Shown here: positions 7,161 through 13,787 of the stretch, piece by piece
Position numbering within the stretch: the stretch's first letter is position 1
Layout of the letters: each line of letters opens with the position of its first letter
Origin: Candidatus Aerophobus profundus SCGC AAA252-L23
Lineage (GTDB): Bacteria; Aerophobota; Aerophobia; Aerophobales; Aerophobaceae
Reading direction: 5' to 3'
DNA: 17,025 nucleotides
NCBI GenBank assembly: GCA_000402295.1
Contig: AQRW01000157.1
Span: 1 to 17,025, forward strand
Made by a program: the position numbers and the translations under genes
The notes under the pieces: model-generated
Told to the model about the DNA's origin: nothing
Database searches by the model: none
Seen by the model: only the letters and a program-made list of their open reading frames with translations

Positions 7161-8837
7161 ATGCGGGTTTACCAATTGGCCAGAAAGCTTAATCTTTCGG
7201 GTCGGCAACTTCTGAAAGTTATAGCTGAGTCAGATCTTCCAAACAAGACTACTCTTAGCAGCCTGACAGACCAGGAAGCTGAGGATATAAGACAATTAGT
7301 AGCAGAGAAAATCATTTCACCCCCACCTAAGGGAAAAAAACTTGTTCTCAGGGACCCTGTGGTTGCCGTTCTGGGACATGTTGATCATGGTAAGACTTCT
7401 TTGCTGGACATCATCCGTCACACTCAGAAAGCGAAAAAAGAAGTTGGGGGAATTACTCAGTGTATTGGTGCTTCAGAAGTTTACTTCCAAAACAAGAGGA
7501 TAGTATTTATTGATACTCCTGGCCATGAGGTGTTTACCGCCATGCGAGCACATGGAGCCCGGGTTACCGACATTGTAGTTCTTGTAGTAGCCGCCGATGA
7601 TGGGGTAATGCCCCAGACTGTTGAGGCTATAAATCATGCCCGGGCAGCAAAAGTTCCTATCGTGGTAGCCATAAACAAAATTGATCGGGAAGAGGCAAAT
7701 ATTGACCGGGTGAAAACTCAATTGACTAGCTATGACTTGACCTGTGAAGATTGGGGAGGAGAGACAATCTGTGTTCCGGTGTCCGCTGTAACTGGAGAAG
7801 GAGTCAATGAGCTCTTAGATATGATTGTTCTCGAAGCCGAAATGATGGAACTAAGTGGTGATCCAGAAGGTAAGTTCCAGGCAGTGATAATTGAATCTAC
7901 TTTGAATAAACAAACTGGTCCATCTTCTACTCTTCTGATCCAACAGGGCAGTCTCCGAATAAGCGATACTTTGGTAGGAGAAGATATTTTTGGAAGGGTA
8001 AAGTCTTTGATAAACTGGGAGAGAAAAAGATTAAAGAAAGCTGGGCCGTCCACACCGGTCATAGTTTTAGGACTTTCTGGTGTGGGTAGCCCTGGTCAGA
8101 TCTTAAGACGAGTGAATAATGAAAAGAAAGCTCGGCAGATGGCTATGCAATCCGCGGTGGGGAAGAGAATCAGAAGTCTGAGGAAAAGAGAAACGGTTAG
8201 TCTTGATACTTTTTATGAGGTAGGAAAGGAAAAAGAAAAATCTCTCAATATGATTCTCAAAGCCGATACCCAGGGTTCTCTTGGGGCTCTCCAGGATACA
8301 GTGAAGAATCTCAGCAAGGATAAGGCCAAAATATATGTCATTCATGGAGGAGTGGGGGAAGTAAATAAATCCGATATTTTGCTGGCCTCAGCTTCTCAAG
8401 CAGTGATAATCAGTTTTAACGTGCAGACCAGTTCTGAGGTAACAGCATTAGCCAGAGGAGAAAATGTAGAAATTAGATCGTATCAGATTATTTATAATCT
8501 CATGGATGATATTGAAAAGGCGATACAAGGATTGCTCACTCCTAAGATTGAGGAAGTAATTGTGGGCAAAGCACAAGTAAAGCAGTTTTTCAAAGTCCCC
8601 CGGGTTGGTGTTATAGTTGGTTGTTTGATTACCGAAGGTAAAGTTATTCGGGGAGCCAAAGTTAGAATTCTCAGAGAGGATCAGGTCGTCGGTGAGGGGA
8701 ACATAGCCAGTCTAAAAAGATTTAATCGAGATGTAAATGAAGTCCAGAATGGGTTTGAATGTGGAATAAATCTCCAGAATTTTAATAAAATGGTCGTAGG
8801 TGATACAATTGTAGTTTATCAGCAACAACCTCTCTGA
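7161..8837 (+). CDS. infB: Translation initiation factor IF-2, compact form
   Basis: IF-2 is the GTPase that places fMet-tRNA on the 30S subunit and promotes subunit joining. It is only 558 residues: a single IF2_N domain (MRVYQLARKLNLSGRQLLKV, 1 to about 50) followed almost at once by the G domain, without the long linker found in larger IF-2s. G1 is GHVDHGKT (72-79), G3 is DTPGHE (118-123) with the catalytic His122, and G4 is NKID (172-175). Domains II, III (ADTQGSLGAL) and IV (GFECGINLQNFNKMVVGD) are complete. In the switch region the normal GGITQHIGA reads GGITQCIGA, with Cys101 for a very conserved His. The ATG at 7161 has AAGGAG eight bases upstream. It probably shares the proS-nusA transcript. 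Confidence 0.97.
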   Translation: MRVYQLARKLNLSGRQLLKVIAESDLPNKTTLSSLTDQEAEDIRQLVAEKIISPPPKGKKLVLRDPVVAVLGHVDHGKTSLLDIIRHTQKAKKEVGGITQCIGASEVYFQNKRIVFIDTPGHEVFTAMRAHGARVTDIVVLVVAADDGVMPQTVEAINHARAAKVPIVVAINKIDREEANIDRVKTQLTSYDLTCEDWGGETICVPVSAVTGEGVNELLDMIVLEAEMMELSGDPEGKFQAVIIESTLNKQTGPSSTLLIQQGSLRISDTLVGEDIFGRVKSLINWERKRLKKAGPSTPVIVLGLSGVGSPGQILRRVNNEKKARQMAMQSAVGKRIRSLRKRETVSLDTFYEVGKEKEKSLNMILKADTQGSLGALQDTVKNLSKDKAKIYVIHGGVGEVNKSDILLASASQAVIISFNVQTSSEVTALARGENVEIRSYQIIYNLMDDIEKAIQGLLTPKIEEVIVGKAQVKQFFKVPRVGVIVGCLITEGKVIRGAKVRILREDQVVGEGNIASLKRFNRDVNEVQNGFECGINLQNFNKMVVGDTIVVYQQQPL

Positions 8838-8858
8838 AGAATTTTTTTGTTCCCCTGT

Positions 8859-8878
8859 CTAAACGATTACCAGTTTAG
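8859..8878 (+). other. Short hairpin in the infB-ylxP gap
   Basis: CTAAAC and GTTTAG form a 6-bp stem with an 8-base loop in the 132-base gap after infB. No T-run follows it, so I do not call it a terminator. No consensus promoter is obvious in the gap. Confidence 0.4.
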
Positions 8879-8969
8879 TATTGTATGTAGGGTCAAGACT
8901 TGCCCAGTAGAAAGGTTAATCTTTTTCCGCAATCCAAAACTTAGATAGATGGATGTTTTAAATCTCTAA

Positions 8970-9251
8970 ATGATTATAGGAATTCTCGAGCTTGACCTTC
9001 GTTTTTTTTCTGGCAACTCCCTGAAAGAAAAACGTCGATTACTCAAAAGACTTATTTTCAAAATCAGAAATAATTTCAATGTTTCTGTTTCAGAAATTGG
9101 CCATCAGGACCTTTGGCAGAGAACAGAACTGGGGATTAGTCTAATTACTACCGAGATGAGATTTGCCCAAAAGGTTCTCAACAGGATTTTGGAACTGATA
9201 AAAAAAGAAAGAGGCATTTCTTTAATTAATTCCAAAATGGAGTTTTTGTGA
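8970..9251 (+). CDS. DUF503 / YlxP-like small protein
   Basis: This 93-residue protein matches the YlxP/DUF503 family: an opening MIIGILELDLRFFSGNSLKEKR (in family terms, MxVGxLxxxLxLPxxxSLKEKR), then RNNFNVSVSEIGHQDLWQRTELGISL. The family is a small alpha-beta protein found next to infB, rbfA and truB in many bacteria; its biochemical role is not settled, though ribosome maturation is usually suspected from context. There is no clear SD before the ATG at 8970, and the only nearby upstream in-frame ATG is followed by a stop. truB starts 3 bases after its stop. The gene that normally comes next, rbfA, is absent. Confidence 0.87.
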   Translation: MIIGILELDLRFFSGNSLKEKRRLLKRLIFKIRNNFNVSVSEIGHQDLWQRTELGISLITTEMRFAQKVLNRILELIKKERGISLINSKMEFL

Positions 9252-9254
9252 AAG

Positions 9255-10193
9255 ATGAGAGATAAAACCGGTCTTTTATTAGTGAATAAGGAAAAGGGAA
9301 TGACTTCCCACGATGTGGTTACCCGAATAAGAGAAATTTTTCATCTCTCCCGGGTTGGCCACACGGGCACTCTCGATCCCAAGGCCACTGGTCTTCTGCT
9401 AATTCTCCTGGGTAAAGCTACCAAACTGACTCCTTTCCTGCAGAGATTGGACAAGACATATCGAGGGAAAATGGTATTTGGAGTTTCCACTGATAGTTTG
9501 GACGAAGAAGGCTCACTTCTGGAAGATAAAGATGCTTCTAACTTGACCAAAGAAAAAATAGAGGAAATTCTTCAGAAATTTGTAGGAAAAATAAGCCAGG
9601 TTCCTCCTATGTTCTCTGCCGTTCATTTTAAAGGTAGAAGATTATATGAGTTAGCTCGTCAGGGGATTAAGGTGGAGCGCGCACCCCGAGAAGTAGAGGT
9701 TTTTTGGCTAAACCTTTTGAATTTCGAGTCTGGTCGGCATCCCGAAGCTGAATTTGAACTTCGCTGTTCCGGGGGAACGTATGTTCGTAGTTTGTGTAGT
9801 GAGATTGGAAAATTATCAGGCTATGGGGCTTATCAGTCTGCCCTTACGCGTCTGAGAATAGGTTCGTTTAGTCTGGAATCGGCTTCGACCTTATCGGAGA
9901 TTAAGAATAAGGTCAATGAGGAAGAAGCTGAGAAGTCCATTTTGTCCTCAGCCGAGGCCTTACCTCATTTGCCTCTGCTCCGGGTGAGGCAAGAGGCAGA
10001 AAAACTAATAAAGTGGGGCCAACCTCTTTATTTAGCCCACCTAAAAGAGATCCCCATTAATTTGGAAAAGGGGGATAAGGTTCGACTGTGCAGTTTAGAC
10101 GGAAGGTTATTAGCTGTCTCTGTTAGTTTGCAGAACAGCAGCCATTTTGATAAAAATAAGGTTGGTCTTAAATATCTCAGGGTATTAGTCTAA
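9255..10193 (+). CDS. truB: tRNA pseudouridine(55) synthase TruB
   Basis: TruB makes pseudouridine 55 in the T loop of tRNAs. The 312-residue protein opens with LLLVNKEKGMTSHDVV and carries the catalytic motif GHTGTLDPKATGLL with the nucleophile Asp41. It also has KTYRGKMVFGVSTDSLD, VPPMFSAVHFKGRRLYELARQG and the RCSGGTYVRSL motif. The C-terminal part (from about 235) is the diverged TruB_C/PUA-like region. The ATG at 9255 sits 3 bases after ylxP; a GGAG inside the ylxP end serves as SD. The ribF GTG directly abuts its TAA stop. Confidence 0.97.
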   Translation: MRDKTGLLLVNKEKGMTSHDVVTRIREIFHLSRVGHTGTLDPKATGLLLILLGKATKLTPFLQRLDKTYRGKMVFGVSTDSLDEEGSLLEDKDASNLTKEKIEEILQKFVGKISQVPPMFSAVHFKGRRLYELARQGIKVERAPREVEVFWLNLLNFESGRHPEAEFELRCSGGTYVRSLCSEIGKLSGYGAYQSALTRLRIGSFSLESASTLSEIKNKVNEEEAEKSILSSAEALPHLPLLRVRQEAEKLIKWGQPLYLAHLKEIPINLEKGDKVRLCSLDGRLLAVSVSLQNSSHFDKNKVGLKYLRVLV

Positions 10194-11099
10194 GTGTTAG
10201 TAAGGAAGGATTTTCAGGGACAAGGTGAGAGGATTATTTTAACCGTTGGTTTTTACGATGGTATTCATCTGGGACATCAACAGATAATCAAGTACCTGGT
10301 AGAGAAAGCTAAAGAGATACAGAGCAAAAGCTGTCTTCTTACTTTTAATTTTGCCTTGAACAACTGTTTCCCCCTAACTTTCTTTCCTTTTATAACCATC
10401 TGGCCAGAGAAAAGGGAAGTTTTTGAAAAACTGGGATTGGATATGGTAAATCTTTTCTCTTTTACTCCTCAATTTAAGTCGTTAAGTCCGGAGTGCTTTT
10501 TGAATGAGCTAACCAAGAATTACCAAATTGCTGAAATAGCCGTGGGAGAAGATTTTGCTTTTGGGAGAAACAGAGAGGGGAATATCGAGTGGCTGAGAAA
10601 AGCCCAGAAGCGATTTTCTTTTACTCTTGCTGTATTACCGCATTTACGGATGAACGGAGAAAAAATCAGTAGCTCAGGCATTCGCCGTTTAATTAAAGAG
10701 GGCAAGGTTGATCAAGCAGCCAGTTATCTGGGTCATTATCCTACTATCATTGGTGAGGTAATAAAGGGCCAGGGTAGAGGGCAAAAAATGGGTTTTCCCA
10801 CGGCCAATGTTCGGGTAGATCCCCAAAAATTATTGCCTGCTGCGGCTGTATACGCCGGGCAAATCAACTATAAGGGAAAAACCTTTAAAGCTATTGTTAA
10901 TGTGGGGAATCGGCCCACCTTCCAGGATGATTCTTTCGGAGTCGAAGCTCATATTTTGGGATTCCACCGGCAGATTCGTGGAGAGACTATTTCTTTGGAA
11001 TTGATAAGTAAAATTCGCCGGATTGAGCAATTTTCCACTTCCCTTGATCTGGTGAAAAGATTAAATAAGGATAAGAGATTCGTTGAGGGGAGGTTTTAA
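10194..11099 (+). CDS. ribF: Bifunctional riboflavin kinase / FAD synthetase
   Basis: RibF converts riboflavin to FMN and then FAD. The 301 residues hold both domains: the N-terminal FMN adenylyltransferase with VGFYDGIHLGH (His25 and His28 of HxGH; usual form is GNFDGxHxGH, so Phe-Tyr here is slightly off), AVGEDFAFGRNREGN and SSSGIRRLI, then the flavokinase domain with MGFPTANV (199-206), AIVNVGNRPTF (234-243) and VEAHILGF containing the catalytic-position Glu251. The start is a GTG touching the truB stop with only a weak SD, so expression probably depends on coupling. No FMN riboswitch is possible at this junction. The TAA stop lies inside a stem-loop repeat (11088-11105). FAD supply fits with the etfA gene upstream, but that link is only thematic. 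Confidence 0.96.
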   Translation: MLVRKDFQGQGERIILTVGFYDGIHLGHQQIIKYLVEKAKEIQSKSCLLTFNFALNNCFPLTFFPFITIWPEKREVFEKLGLDMVNLFSFTPQFKSLSPECFLNELTKNYQIAEIAVGEDFAFGRNREGNIEWLRKAQKRFSFTLAVLPHLRMNGEKISSSGIRRLIKEGKVDQAASYLGHYPTIIGEVIKGQGRGQKMGFPTANVRVDPQKLLPAAAVYAGQINYKGKTFKAIVNVGNRPTFQDDSFGVEAHILGFHRQIRGETISLELISKIRRIEQFSTSLDLVKRLNKDKRFVEGRF

Positions 11100-11105
11100 C
11101 CTCCC
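11088..11105 (+). repeat. Stem-loop repeat, copy 1 (spans ribF stop)
   Basis: GGGAGGTT-TT-AACCTCCC forms an 8-bp stem with a 2-base loop, followed by ATTTTTCTTG. It is a variant of the element at 12772-12789 and 15200-15217 (GGGAGGCT-TT-AGCCTCCC, then ATTTTCTTGA). The one different base pair is changed on both arms (C-G to T-A), so pairing is kept. The ribF TAA at 11097-11099 begins in the loop and runs into the right arm. It could act as a weak terminator. Confidence 0.8.
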
Positions 11106-11136
11106 ATTTTTCTTGTTCTGGAGAGGACATTTAAGG

Positions 11137-11919
11137 ATGAGAAAATTTGGCCGGAGGATATATTATTATCCTTGCCTTGATTCAACCAACTCAGCAGCCA
11201 AATTTTTGGCTCACCAAGGAGAAAAAGAGGGTACCGTAGTAATTGCCGGAGAGCAAACTAACGGACAGGGCCGAGGGGGTAACTGGTGGTTTTCACCCCC
11301 GGGAGGTCTTTGGTTTTCCTTGATTCTTTATCCAGATATTTCTATTTCAAGTCTAGGCCGTATTAATATGGCTGCAGCCGGGGCGGTGGCTTTTTCTATC
11401 CAAAAGCTATTTCCTTCTCTTTCTACTAATATTCTTTGGCCCAATGATGTTCTCATTGAGGGGAAAAAAGTGGGTGGGGTTATGTGTCGGGCCAGCCTGG
11501 ACGGGAAGAAGTCAAAGTTTGTTATCCTGGGACTGGGAATTAACGTTAATATAGTGGATTTCCCCTCCCCGCTTGGTTTTACAGCTACTTCACTCAGTAA
11601 AGAAATTGGTCGCAAGATCTATCTTTCATTTTTTCTTGCTCATTTACTTAAAGAATTAGAGCAGATGTATCGGCTTTGTTTATTTGACTTTTCTTCTTTA
11701 TTAGAAATGATTCATCCTTCCCTCTATCTCTTAGGAAAATTAGCGAAGATAGGGATTGATCAGGACGGAATTAGTGGTCTGGTGCAAGGTCTGGACGAGG
11801 AAGGATGTCTTATTCTACGTCTGGAGAGTGGTGTTCAAAGAAGGATAGACTTGGAAGAAAGGCCGATCCATTTAAGAGGAATAGGAGAAAAGGACCCCCT
11901 AATTGAATCTGGTTGTTGA
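11137..11919 (+). CDS. birA: Biotin--[acetyl-CoA-carboxylase] ligase, no HTH domain
   Basis: The enzyme makes biotinyl-AMP and attaches biotin to carrier proteins such as AccB. It is a group I ligase: about 260 residues, catalytic and C-terminal SH3-like domains only, without the DNA-binding HTH of E. coli BirA, so it should not repress biotin genes. Motifs: LDSTNSAA (14-21), GQGRGGNWWFSPPGGLWFS (43-61; the biotinyl-AMP loop, usually GRGRxGRxW), WPNDVLIEGKKVGGVM (101-116, Lys111 at the catalytic lysine position) and ILGLGINVN. I choose the ATG at 11137 (upstream GAGAGG and AAGG) over a TTG at 11083 that would put the stem-loop repeat in the coding region. It overlaps coaX by 17 bases. Confidence 0.93.
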   Translation: MRKFGRRIYYYPCLDSTNSAAKFLAHQGEKEGTVVIAGEQTNGQGRGGNWWFSPPGGLWFSLILYPDISISSLGRINMAAAGAVAFSIQKLFPSLSTNILWPNDVLIEGKKVGGVMCRASLDGKKSKFVILGLGINVNIVDFPSPLGFTATSLSKEIGRKIYLSFFLAHLLKELEQMYRLCLFDFSSLLEMIHPSLYLLGKLAKIGIDQDGISGLVQGLDEEGCLILRLESGVQRRIDLEERPIHLRGIGEKDPLIESGC

Positions 11920-12682
11920 TATTGGTAATACTGTGGTTAAAACGGGTTTATTCAATGAAGATAGATTTCTCTGGAAGGGTGAATTTGCTACTTTACCTCC
12001 CCGAGAGACTGACGAATGGGGGATTATACTATTGGACTGGATTAGAGCTGGCCATAAAGAAGCGAAGATAGACAGAGTGGTCATTTGCTCAGTAGCTCAG
12101 TCAGCCCTAATTCCCTTAAGAAAAGCGGTAAAGAAATATTTAGGGATAGCTCCTCTGGAGGTTGATTTCCGAAGTATCACTATTCGTTTGATTTGTGATG
12201 AGCCTCAGGAGGTGGGAGCCGATAGAATTGCCAATGTAGTGGGTGCAGTGAAACTTTATTCTTTGCCGGCGGTGGTAATCGATTTTGGAACAGCTACTAC
12301 CTTTGATGTAATTTCAGAAAAAGGGGAATTTTTAGGAGGAGTAATTGCTCCGGGAATAAGAGTTTCTATGGAGGCTCTCTGGGAAAAAACGGAGTGTCTG
12401 TTCCCGGTAGAGTTTCAAAAACCCTCCCGGATAATTGGAAAAAATACCCGGGACAACCTCATCGCCGGAATTTTTTATTCCTGCCTGGGAGGGATTAAGG
12501 AAATCTTGAGGTTGATCGAAGAAGAGCTGGGCGAAAAGCCCACCGTTATTGCTACCGGAGGATGGGGACCCTTGCTCAAGAAAGAGTGTCCTCAGATTGA
12601 CGAAGTAAACCCTAATCTTACTTTGCAGGGACTGAATTTCATCGCCCAACAGCACTTGGGATACTCCCGTTTATCTCGTTGA
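11903..12682 (+). CDS. coaX: Type III pantothenate kinase
   Basis: CoaX phosphorylates pantothenate, the first step of CoA synthesis; type III enzymes are usually not feedback-inhibited by CoA. The 259 residues carry VVDIGNTVVKTGLF (phosphate loop, Asp6), VGADRIANVVGA (Asp107 is the catalytic position), VIDFGTATTFDVI (126-137) and GGVIAPGI. The start must be the TTG at 11903, because the codon just before it is a TAA in frame; AAGG lies about 10 bases upstream. The start lies inside birA (17-base overlap), so the two are coupled, and birA-coaX pairs occur in many bacteria. The last codons (RLSR and stop) are made of the first units of a 9-bp repeat array, so the C-terminus was probably reshaped by repeat growth. 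Confidence 0.96.
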   Translation: MNLVVDIGNTVVKTGLFNEDRFLWKGEFATLPPRETDEWGIILLDWIRAGHKEAKIDRVVICSVAQSALIPLRKAVKKYLGIAPLEVDFRSITIRLICDEPQEVGADRIANVVGAVKLYSLPAVVIDFGTATTFDVISEKGEFLGGVIAPGIRVSMEALWEKTECLFPVEFQKPSRIIGKNTRDNLIAGIFYSCLGGIKEILRLIEEELGEKPTVIATGGWGPLLKKECPQIDEVNPNLTLQGLNFIAQQHLGYSRLSR

Positions 12683-12731
12683 AACCGTTCATTCCGTTTA
12701 TCTCGTTTCTCTGGTTCGTCTGGTGATACTG
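12669..12731 (+). repeat. 9-bp minisatellite, array B
   Basis: Seven 9-bp units: GTTTATCTC, GTTGAAACC, GTTCATTCC, GTTTATCTC, GTTTCTCTG, GTTCGTCTG, GTGATACTG. The first unit and part of the second are the 3' end of coaX. In reverse complement it belongs to the same family as array A at 4104-4157, which contains GTTCGTCTG twice on the opposite strand. Confidence 0.82.
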
Positions 12732-12799
12732 TCATTGCGAGCGAAGCGAAGCAATCTCGGGTTTTGGGTAGGGGAGGCTTTAGCCTCCCATTTTCTTGA
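12731..12799 (+). repeat. REP-like palindrome plus 35-bp stem-loop, copy 2
   Basis: GTCATTGCGAGCGAAGCGAA-GCAATCTC (12731-12758) pairs ATTGC with GCAAT and has GCGAAGC repeats inside. I recall closely similar elements scattered through many bacterial genomes. It is followed by a 35-base stretch at 12765-12799, identical to 15193-15227, that holds the 8-bp stem GGGAGGCT-TT-AGCCTCCC (12772-12789) and the tail ATTTTCTTGA. The tail supplies most of the -35 box of the next promoter. Confidence 0.82.
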
Positions 12800-12823
12800 C
12801 ATAGGTAAGTCGCCGCGTATAAT
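12796..12823 (+). promoter_or_regulatory. Perfect-consensus sigma70 promoter for the barrel gene
   Basis: TTGACA at 12796-12801, a 16-base spacer and TATAAT at 12818-12823: both hexamers match consensus exactly. The first five bases of the -35 box overlap the end of the stem-loop repeat copy 2. Predicted transcription start is near 12830, giving a leader of about 135 bases before the ATG at 12966. Confidence 0.88.
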
Positions 12824-12829
12824 AGAGGC

Positions 12830-12965
12830 GCATTTATCGAGGGGGTCAGTTTCGGACATGAATGACAAAATAGGCTCTGGGCAGTGAGCTTAAGTTCAGG
12901 GAGGTGGTGGCCGGAACGGACGAGGACTTTAAAATTTTACTTTTAGCCTAAGGAGGTTGAAGAAA
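12830..12965 (+). other. Long leader with a possible 9-codon mini-ORF
   Basis: The predicted 5' UTR of the barrel gene is about 135 bases. It holds a mini-ORF at 12858-12887 (MNDKIGSGQ and stop) preceded by GAGGGGG about ten bases upstream. I see no known riboswitch pattern. The leader ends with AAGGAGG at 12950-12956, nine bases before the ATG. A leader this long on a strong promoter could carry stability or translational control, but this is inference. Confidence 0.4.
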
Positions 12966-13706
12966 ATGAAGAAACTAATAATTGCCGGGTTGATTGTGGG
13001 AGTGGTGGGGTTGGTCTTTACCAGTATGGCCGGAGCTACCAGTATGAAGGGACGCCTTGGTCTGCGTCTCTACGGTGGCCAATCTTGGATCAATCCAAGT
13101 GATTACAATGATATTTGGGTAGATACGGTGGAATTTCTTACAGATGAGGGAGCATTGGGTGATAATGCCTGGGATACCGGGAAAGCTAATGAGTTGGTGA
13201 ATACCACTCTCTTTGGCGGCGATCTTCGCTATGGTTTTACCGACAACCTGGTTTTGGCCGTGGGATACCTCAGCGAGTCAGGGGAAGCAGGGCTGACCGT
13301 GGGCGCCGTCTCAGGCGCTACTACCTATGCCGGATGGATGAAGCAGGATGCGCAGCTTACCGGATATACTCTTGGCTTTAACTACACTCTGATGGACCCG
13401 CCCGGGCTTAATCTCTACCTGGTCGGAGGTGCCGGTTACTACACTGCGACGGTCAAACATACCGGGGACGCCGACGGGTACGATGGTTGGGAGTTTGGTG
13501 ATGTCCAGTACGAAGGAGAAAGCGTCATTGGTTATCACGGGGGGCTGGGGCTGCAGTGGTTTCTCTCCTCGAATATTGCTTTGGATATCGAGGCTCTCTA
13601 CCGCAGTCTGACTATGGATAAGTGGACAATAGATGGCGAGGAAGAAGAAATGAAGGTCGATCTCAGCGGACCGATAGGAATTTTGAGTCTCACCTTCTAT
13701 CTGTAA
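12966..13706 (+). CDS. Outer-membrane beta-barrel protein
   Basis: The 246-residue protein starts MKKLIIAGLIVGVVGLVF, a typical Sec signal peptide with likely cleavage after SMAGA (about residue 23). The mature part has alternating strands rich in Gly, Tyr and Trp (GRLGLRLYGGQSW, LRYGFTDNLVLAVGYL, YTLGFNYTL, LNLYLVGGAGYY, YHGGLGLQWFLSSNIALDIEALY) and ends in a beta strand, GILSLTFYL. This fits an 8-stranded OmpW/OMP_b-brl type barrel, so the organism has an outer membrane. I chose the ATG at 12966 because AGGAGG lies nine bases upstream; a TTG at 12957 would overlap that SD. The strong promoter suggests an abundant protein. The gene looks somewhat more GC-rich than the genes around it. Transported substrate, if any, is unknown. 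Confidence 0.85.
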   Translation: MKKLIIAGLIVGVVGLVFTSMAGATSMKGRLGLRLYGGQSWINPSDYNDIWVDTVEFLTDEGALGDNAWDTGKANELVNTTLFGGDLRYGFTDNLVLAVGYLSESGEAGLTVGAVSGATTYAGWMKQDAQLTGYTLGFNYTLMDPPGLNLYLVGGAGYYTATVKHTGDADGYDGWEFGDVQYEGESVIGYHGGLGLQWFLSSNIALDIEALYRSLTMDKWTIDGEEEEMKVDLSGPIGILSLTFYL

Positions 13707-13746
13707 ATCCAGGTTCATCCACAATTGATTTAGGCTGAGCATTCTC

Positions 13747-13784
13747 AAAGGGACGGCTTTTCTTCTCATAAAAGCCGTCCCTTT
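13747..13784. terminator. Bidirectional intrinsic terminator
   Basis: AAAGGGACGGCTTTT and AAAAGCCGTCCCTTT form a perfect 15-bp stem with the 8-base loop CTTCTCAT. On the + strand the stem runs into TTTTCATTATTTCTT; on the - strand it also ends in a T-run. It sits between the convergent barrel gene and HPr-domain gene and can serve both. Confidence 0.93.
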
Positions 13785-13787
13785 TCA

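Noticed and set aside
6510..7208. 232-codon frame on the - strand opposite nusA
   Set aside because: It covers parts of nusA and infB, whose domains are unmistakable; the antisense product is Ser/Ile/Leu-rich with no motif.
8838..8969. A remnant of rbfA or a terminator after infB
   Set aside because: No RbfA-like reading frame fits in 132 bases, and the hairpin at 8859-8878 has no T-run after it.
11083..11136. N-terminal extension of BirA from a TTG at 11083
   Set aside because: It would translate the stem-loop repeat, has no SD, and adds 18 residues not seen in the family; the ATG at 11137 fits better.
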